A stretch of 12,737 nucleotides of DNA from positions 1-12,737 of the forward strand of contig JWZX01001924.1 in assembly GCA_001275005.1 (NCBI GenBank), in the 5' to 3' direction. Each line of letters begins with the position of its first letter. The first letter of the stretch is position 1. The stretch is from Chrysochromulina tobinii (taxonomy: Eukaryota > Haptophyta > Prymnesiales > Chrysochromulinaceae). This document shows, piece by piece, positions 8,081-12,737 of this stretch. The translations under genes and the position numbers were made by a program. A model generated the notes under the pieces. It was not told the origin of the DNA. It saw only the letters and a list, made by a program, of their open reading frames with translations, and did no database searches.

Positions 8081-8521
8081 TTCCTGTGCGGCGTGATCAG
8101 TAGGAATCTTTGTGTGGAAATCATCTTCACGAGAATCTTATGCGAAATTTGAAAAGTGGCCGAGTCAAGCTCAGATGTGGACCTCAGGAATCTTTGGCGG
8201 CCGTCGCGACCATCATAACGAGTCTGTTACCAGGGTCATACATAAAGTGTCATCATGCAACCAAAAGCTCCCACAAGCCTGACCACGGTGCTCACGCACG
8301 TGCCGGTGCACTTCCGCGTCATCGCGTCTGTGGTCACCAGTGTCCCCTCGATGTTGGACCGCCGCCGGCATCCGAGATTCTCACCATGCGGCAAAGGTTC
8401 GGGCAGGCGCCCGCCGACAGGTCCATGGTGCGCTGCTCGCCGCGCTCTGGCCGCGCTCTGGCCGCGTGCGACATCCGAGCACACGCACCCAAGGGGCCCG
8501 GCTCCCTGTCAACCAGCACTC
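8081..8521. other. Intergenic region between WDR35 and the thioredoxin-like gene
   Basis: This holds the 3' UTR of WDR35 and the promoter of the next gene, both on the minus strand. No canonical AATAAA or TATA element is evident. An 11-bp unit (CCGCGCTCTGG) is repeated in tandem at 8440-8450 and 8451-8461 with a partial third copy. Open frames here overlap the neighbours' flanks and are not supported. Confidence 0.5.
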
Positions 8522-11500
8522 TCATGAAAGGTTGCCGACGGGCTTGGAAGCCTTGGTAGCGTTCGGGAGTGGATGGTGGCAAAGGGCGCAGTTCTGCTTG
8601 GTACCCACCTCGTGCACCAAGTAGCGCCGCTTGCACGACTTGCACGAGGCCGCCTCCGTCATGTCGAGGATCGAGCGTCCCGAGAAGATGCATGCTGGGA
8701 ACTGCGTGCCGCACGAGCCGCAGCGCCCGTCGTAGTCCTTGACGACGGCACCGCACTGGTGGCACGGCGGCTGCTTGCGCGTAGCTGGATCGGTCGGGCC
8801 GCCACCGCGTTCGGCAATCTTGGAGAAGATAGAGAGCGCGAGCTTGTCGATGGCCTCCTTCTTGTGCGGCGGCAGGTTGGACATGCTCTGCAGGCGCACG
8901 AAGGCCTTCGAGCATTGCGCGTAGTACTTGGAGTAGAACGCGGTCAGGGCGATCAGCGAGTAGATCTCGGCTGGGGGCAGCACTTGCTCGTACTCTCGCA
9001 GCCGCATCGCCGTCTTCATCGCGTCGGCCGGGTAGCCCGCGTACAGCTGGCGCTGGCAGAGCAGCAGAAAGTGGTACGCCTCCGCACCTGTGAACAGGGG
9101 GGCGGGGCGCCATGGTGAGCACTTGCATGCTGATATGAAAGAAGTGGTACTCCTCCACACCTTCAGAGAGAGGCCATCCATTGCACTCAAACGTCATCAG
9201 TGGTCATCAAGCGTCATCATGAGGGAGGCCATCCATGGCACTCAAACGTCATCAGTGGTCATCAGTGGTACGCCTCCGCACCCTTCCAGCTCGAGTCGAG
9301 CCACTTGTCGCCGCCGGTGGCCGTGTCTTGGGTGAGTAGGGAGTCGAGGGTCTGCGCGGTCGTGCGCGTCGCGTCGGGCGCCGTTGTGTTCGAGAGCATC
9401 TTCTTTCGCATGCGCTCCACCTCGAGCGCCGCCATCACGAAGAGCTTCTTCGCGCGCAGCGGGTGCAGGCGCGACGCGCCCTCGGCCTCGCCCAGCTGGG
9501 ACAGCAGCTTGGCCGCGTCCGTGTACTGGTTGGCCTTGCGGTACAGCTCGACGGCGTGCAGCTGCTTGCCCTTGGAGAGCAAGTGCCCCGCGTACTGGGC
9601 AAGGATCTTCTGCAGCGAGCCGTTGCCCGCGGTGCCGTGGCTCTCGGCGAGTGAAAGGGCAGCTTCCCACTGATGCTGCTTCACGCACAAATCGATCGCA
9701 CTCGACGAGTCGCCCGCGCGCTTGAAGGCCTCCACAGCCTCGACAGACATTCCGACGGCCATCAGCTTCTTGCCCACATTGGTGAGCAGTGGCGAGCCCT
9801 CGGTGATCGACGGGATGAGGCGCTCGAGAGCCGAATAATCCTCGAGGAACGCGTAGCACTCGGCGAGCTTATCGAACGCCTTGCCCTGCGCATAGTGCTG
9901 TGCCGCCTTGGCGACCTGCTGACGCTCAAAGTACTTATCGCCCAGCTTGGTCCATGCGGAGGCGAGCATCGCGTCGTCACCGCCGCCCTGCTGCACGAGA
10001 GCGACGACCTTCTCCCAGTCGCCGAGCGACGAGCGCATCTGGAGCGCGAGATCGCGCCGGTCCATGTCGCGGTAGAGCTTCTCTGCCTCGTCGAACTTGC
10101 CAAAGTACTGCGCCACCTCGGCCGCCTGCTTCTTCTCATCGTCGAGCAGTCGGCAGCGCTTGACGAACTGCACGCCCATGTAGTCGACGCACATGACGAA
10201 CGCCTTGTCGGCCGTTGCAAAGTCGAGCTTCTTGAGCGCGGCCTCAGCGAGCAGACGCCAGAGGCGCGGGTGCGGTGACTTGTCGATGTACTCCTTCGCG
10301 TTGGTCAGCGCGTTCGCATCCGTACTCTCGAGGAGCTCGCGCGCCTCGCGCAGCGCTTGTGTCTCGAAGGTGACCGCGAACTCGGGCAGCGGGTTCTCCG
10401 GCTCGCGCAGCAGCTGGTCGAGCGTGACGGCGCGGATCTCGAGGTCCGAAAAGGAGCACAGGTAAGCTGAGGAGAGCACGGGCTCCTCGGCGATCATCCC
10501 GTTGAAGATGTACATGCGAGTCTTCTCCATGAGCGCGAAGCGCTCCGGGTGGTCCTCGGCCCACTTGACGTCCCACACATCCTTGCGCTCGAACCGGCCG
10601 CCGGCCTCCTGGCCCTCGGAGCCCGCGGGCGCCTCTAGCTCGCCCGTCCCAAACTGGTCCGAGCCGGGCGTCCCGAGGTCGAAGAGGATGAGCACGCCGT
10701 TCGTGTCGATGATCGCCGCGCGCGTCGAGTCGCAGTTGATCGCGATGGTCTGCGGCCGGCAGCGCAGCGTGTATGTGTGCTCGAGCGCGAGGTGGGGCAG
10801 CGCGTACCGCAGCACGTTGCCGTTCTCGCGCGCGACGAGCAGGCAGTGCTGCGAGGCACCAACCGCGATGATCGGCTCGGCCGACGGCTCGCGGCCCGCC
10901 ACGGGCGTCAACGCCTCGGCCGACTGCACGTCGGGCACGTCGTCGATGTGAAAGCAACGCTCGCGCCCCTCGCGCCGCCGGAGCGAGCCCGCGCCCAGAT
11001 CGACCGACGTGAGCTTCGACATGAGAGTACGGTACTGCCAGACGTAGACGAACGAGTGCGAGGCGGCCACCACGTGGTAAGGCGTCACCGTGAGGAAGGT
11101 CGGCTCCACGTCGATGTACTTGCAGTCGACTGGCGAACCGATGGCATTGCACAAGTTCAGCGCGTACCTGAAAAAGGACACAATCACGTGCTCATCGGTG
11201 ACAGTCAGTGGCAGCAAAGAGGCACTCGCACACAGCAGTGGCGGCGGCCCTCATGCGAGATGGTGGCGCCGAGGGGAGCGCGTACTGGGTTGACGGTGCA
11301 TCCGCTCCGACCGCGATGACGCAGTTCTCGGCGGTGGCTTTGATCCCGAGGAGCCGCTGGAAGTGCTTGACGGTGCGCTCATCGGTCGACAGGTTCCAGA
11401 AGAGCACTGTCGAGTCGGTGCGCTCGGGCGTCGCATAGGAAGCCACTAGGGTGTCGCCGAAGAAGCCCCATCGATAGTCTGGCCGAATGTTGGCGAAGTA

Positions 11501-12481
11501 GATGAAGCTTTCGACGGCGAGCGCCACGCGCAGCGAGCCGCCCTCCCACGAGAGGGCCTGGATGCCGCCGCCGGGCACCTTGAGCGTGCGCAGGTGCTGA
11601 CCGTACGGCGAGTAGAACTGCACCATCGCCACCTCGCGCCCTCCTCCTGCGCCGCCCGCGCCGCCGTACGAGCCCGCGAGCGCGAGCACCGAACCGTTCG
11701 TGGCCCACTTGAGGTTGGTGGCGACGAGGCCGGTGTCGATGAGCACAGGCGACTCGTCGTGCTCGTGGCGCATCAGCTGCAGCCGGCCGCTCTCCACCCC
11801 AATGGCCAGCGTCGGCTGGCCCGCCTCCTGCACGCCCTCGGCGCCGTCGTACCAGTCGATGCCAATGATCGAGGTGGCCGCGCACGTGTCGTCGAGGCAG
11901 TAGAGGGGCAGCTGCGAGAGGTAGTTGCCCGACGAGTCGTATATGTGCACCTCGCAATTCAGCGTGCCGAAGATGATCGAGCGCCCGTCGGGCGACCACT
12001 CGACGTGCCCCAGCTGCATCTTGAGCTCCTTTCCCCACAGCCGGTTGCCGTCGACCGAGCCAACGATGACGGCGCCGTCCTGGTAGACGATGCAGATGCG
12101 CTGGCCGTCGGCCGTCCACGCCATCCCGCGCACCGTCGACTTGTTGCGGTTATTGATCATCTCCTCGAACCACATGCCCTTGTGCAGCATCCACACGATG
12201 ATGAGCCCGTACTGGTCCGACGTGGTCAGCTTGCGGTAGTTCTCGTTCCAGCACACGCAGGAGACCGCACCGTTGTGGCCCTCGAGTGTCTGGTTCATGG
12301 ACAGGTTGGACGGCCCGCCAGTCCCTTTTTTGTCGATTGCGCGCGACGGCTCCAGCTTGAGCACCTTGAGCAGCCCGTTCTCGCCGCCGCACACGATCCA
12401 GCCGTTGACGCCGTTCCAGCTGAGGCTCTTGAGGCGCACGCCGTTGGGGATGGCGATCTTTTTGCTAAGGTAGATGAACAT
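8522..12481 (-). CDS. IFT121: Intraflagellar transport protein 121 (WDR35), three exons
   Basis: IFT121/WDR35 is a core subunit of the IFT-A complex, which drives retrograde transport and membrane-protein entry in cilia and flagella. Exons 12481-11286, 11167-9282 and 9087-8522 splice to 3648 nt, 1215 residues plus stop, close to the human protein of about 1180. The start MFIYLSKKIAIPNGVRLKSL matches the family N-terminus, and no in-frame ATG lies upstream. Two WD40 propellers fill about 1-640, with hallmarks NLSMNQTLEGHNGAV, LTTSDQYGLIIVWML, ICIVYQDGAVIVGSVDGNRL, LCNAIGSPVDCKYIDVEP and RKDVWDVKWAEDHPERFALM. An alpha-solenoid of TPR-like repeats follows (NPHPRLWRLLAEAALKKLD-like region, YFGKFDEAEKLYRDMDRRDL, KGAEAYHFLLL). 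The C-terminus has four Cys pairs at about 1136/1139, 1150/1153, 1176/1179 and 1194/1197 (CHQC, CGSC, CKSC, CALC), a zinc-binding tail. Both introns are flanked by direct repeats. Confidence 0.96.
9088..9281 (-). other. WDR35 intron 2, 194 nt, introner-like
   Basis: On the minus strand it starts GTGCGGAGGCG at 9281 and ends CCTGTTCACAG at 9088. It lies in phase 1 and joins AAG G to GT GCG GAG, giving KGAEAYHFLLLCQRQLY, a strongly conserved family segment. Unspliced reading reaches a TGA at 9262. Inside lie two copies of a 40-bp unit and a degenerate copy of the exon edge. Confidence 0.93.
9170..9264. repeat. Two 40-bp direct repeats inside WDR35 intron 2
   Basis: Positions 9170-9209 and 9225-9264 match in 39 of 40 bases with a period of 55. 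Each contains GAGGCCATCCA and CGTCATCAGTGGTCATCA on the plus strand. The same motif set, shortened by a deletion, occurs in the exostosin intron at 240-270 (ATGAGGGAGGC ... TCATCAGTGG). Confidence 0.93.
11159..11285. repeat. 9-bp direct repeat flanking WDR35 intron 1
   Basis: GTACGCGCT on the minus strand occurs at 11285-11277 (start of the intron) and at 11167-11159 (start of exon 2). The period is 118, the intron length. The size is like a target-site duplication. Confidence 0.85.
11168..11285 (-). other. WDR35 intron 1, 118 nt
   Basis: On the minus strand it starts GTACGCGCTCCCC at 11285 and ends CCTTTTTCAG at 11168. It lies in phase 2 and joins ACC CA to G TAC GCG CTG, restoring TQYALNLCNAIGSP, as the family requires. 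Without splicing the first frame stops after 11192. The first nine bases of the intron equal the first nine of exon 2. Confidence 0.92.
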
Positions 12482-12643
12482 GACAACGCTGGCCGCTGCT
12501 TTGAAATTCGCGGGGTTGGTGTGTCCGCAGCGGAGCGCACTGAGCGGGCGGCGGAGTGTCTCTGCCGACAGACGTTGGCTGCACGCCTCAAAACTTCCGA
12601 CACGGCGCTTGCGGCGGTGAAGGTAAAGGGTGTTTTCCAACAG
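12482..12643. promoter_or_regulatory. 5' flank of WDR35
   Basis: This region must hold the 5' UTR and probably the proximal promoter of WDR35. The frame stays open upstream without an ATG, and no family-like residues appear before the start at 12481. No X-box-like palindrome, as found before some ciliary genes, was recognised. Confidence 0.35.
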
Positions 12644-12737
12644 TTGAGGAGCTGTGAATTTTTTTCTCACAGCTCCTCAAGTTCGAGCAGCTGTGAGTTT
12701 CATTCTCACAGCTCCTCGCAACTTGTAGCACCTGTGA
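12644..12737. repeat. Tandem hairpin array upstream of WDR35
   Basis: The first hairpin has perfect 14-bp arms, TTGAGGAGCTGTGA (12644-12657) and TCACAGCTCCTCAA (12667-12680), with a T-rich 9-nt loop. The second has 13-bp arms with one mismatch (12685-12697 and 12705-12717) and a 7-nt loop. A third left arm (TAGCACCTGTGA, 12726-12737) starts at the edge. Unit spacing is about 39-41 bp. It begins about 160 bp upstream of the WDR35 ATG. Confidence 0.9.

Larger units (their letters stand above)
9070..9282. repeat. 19-bp direct repeat flanking WDR35 intron 2, with a degenerate internal copy
   Basis: On the minus strand GGTGCGGAGGCGTACCACT occurs at 9282-9264 and again at 9088-9070, identical over 19 bp with a period equal to the intron. 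A third copy at 9161-9143 matches 17 of 19 bases (GGTGTGGAGGAGTACCACT), so the exon edge is present three times. Confidence 0.95.

Noticed and set aside
8334-9197. 287-codon minus-strand frame overlapping WDR35 exon 3
   Set aside because: It is an alternative frame of the same exon; the correct frame gives the conserved GAEAYHFLLL segment and Cys pairs.
9170-9264. CRISPR-like repeat-spacer array
   Set aside because: Only two copies, inside a eukaryotic intron, with a 15-bp gap; the pattern fits element duplication.
12482-12670. Upstream extension of WDR35 to 12670
   Set aside because: It begins with GTG within the hairpin array and has no ATG; the family N-terminus begins exactly at the ATG at 12481.
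1-12737. tRNA, rRNA or riboswitch genes
   Set aside because: No cloverleaf with A/B box motifs, rRNA core or known riboswitch signature was seen on either strand by eye.

Overview
The window reads as nuclear DNA of a GC-rich, flagellated alga with a complex (secondary, red-derived type) plastid. A haptophyte or a stramenopile such as a pelagophyte fits best, but no species can be named without a search. The evidence is an intraflagellar transport gene (IFT121/WDR35), two proteins with N-terminal signal peptides and plastid-type domains, an EGF/exostosin glycosyltransferase, spliceosomal introns, and no bacterial operon signals.

All four well-supported genes lie on the minus strand. In transcription order they are: WDR35/IFT121 (12481 to 8522, three exons, about 1215 aa, apparently complete); a secreted or plastid-targeted protein with a thioredoxin-like [2Fe-2S] domain and helical repeats (8080 to 6902); a PAP/fibrillin plastid-lipid-associated protein (start 6795 or 6864, end 5959); and a type II membrane EGF-like plus exostosin (GT47) protein (2739 to beyond position 1, cut by the window edge). 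The two plastid-type genes are close neighbours and may act in the same compartment. No shared pathway joins the other genes.

The stretch 2740-5958 contains no intact recognisable gene. It holds relics: a short piece of a formylglycine-generating enzyme (SUMF1-type) with both active-site cysteines, a frameshifted unrecognised coding-like stretch, several small coding-like ORFs and a TATA-like sequence.

The most interesting signal is in the introns. All three introns detected begin with a copy of the sequence that begins the following exon (33, 19 and 9 bp direct repeats). Two introns, in the unrelated exostosin and WDR35 genes, also share a core sequence outside those repeats. WDR35 intron 2 holds two 40-bp copies of that core and a degenerate third copy of the exon edge. 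This looks like introner-type (mobile, intron-creating) elements caught soon after insertion. A second structural curiosity is a tandem array of perfect and near-perfect hairpins upstream of WDR35 that runs off the right edge of the window.
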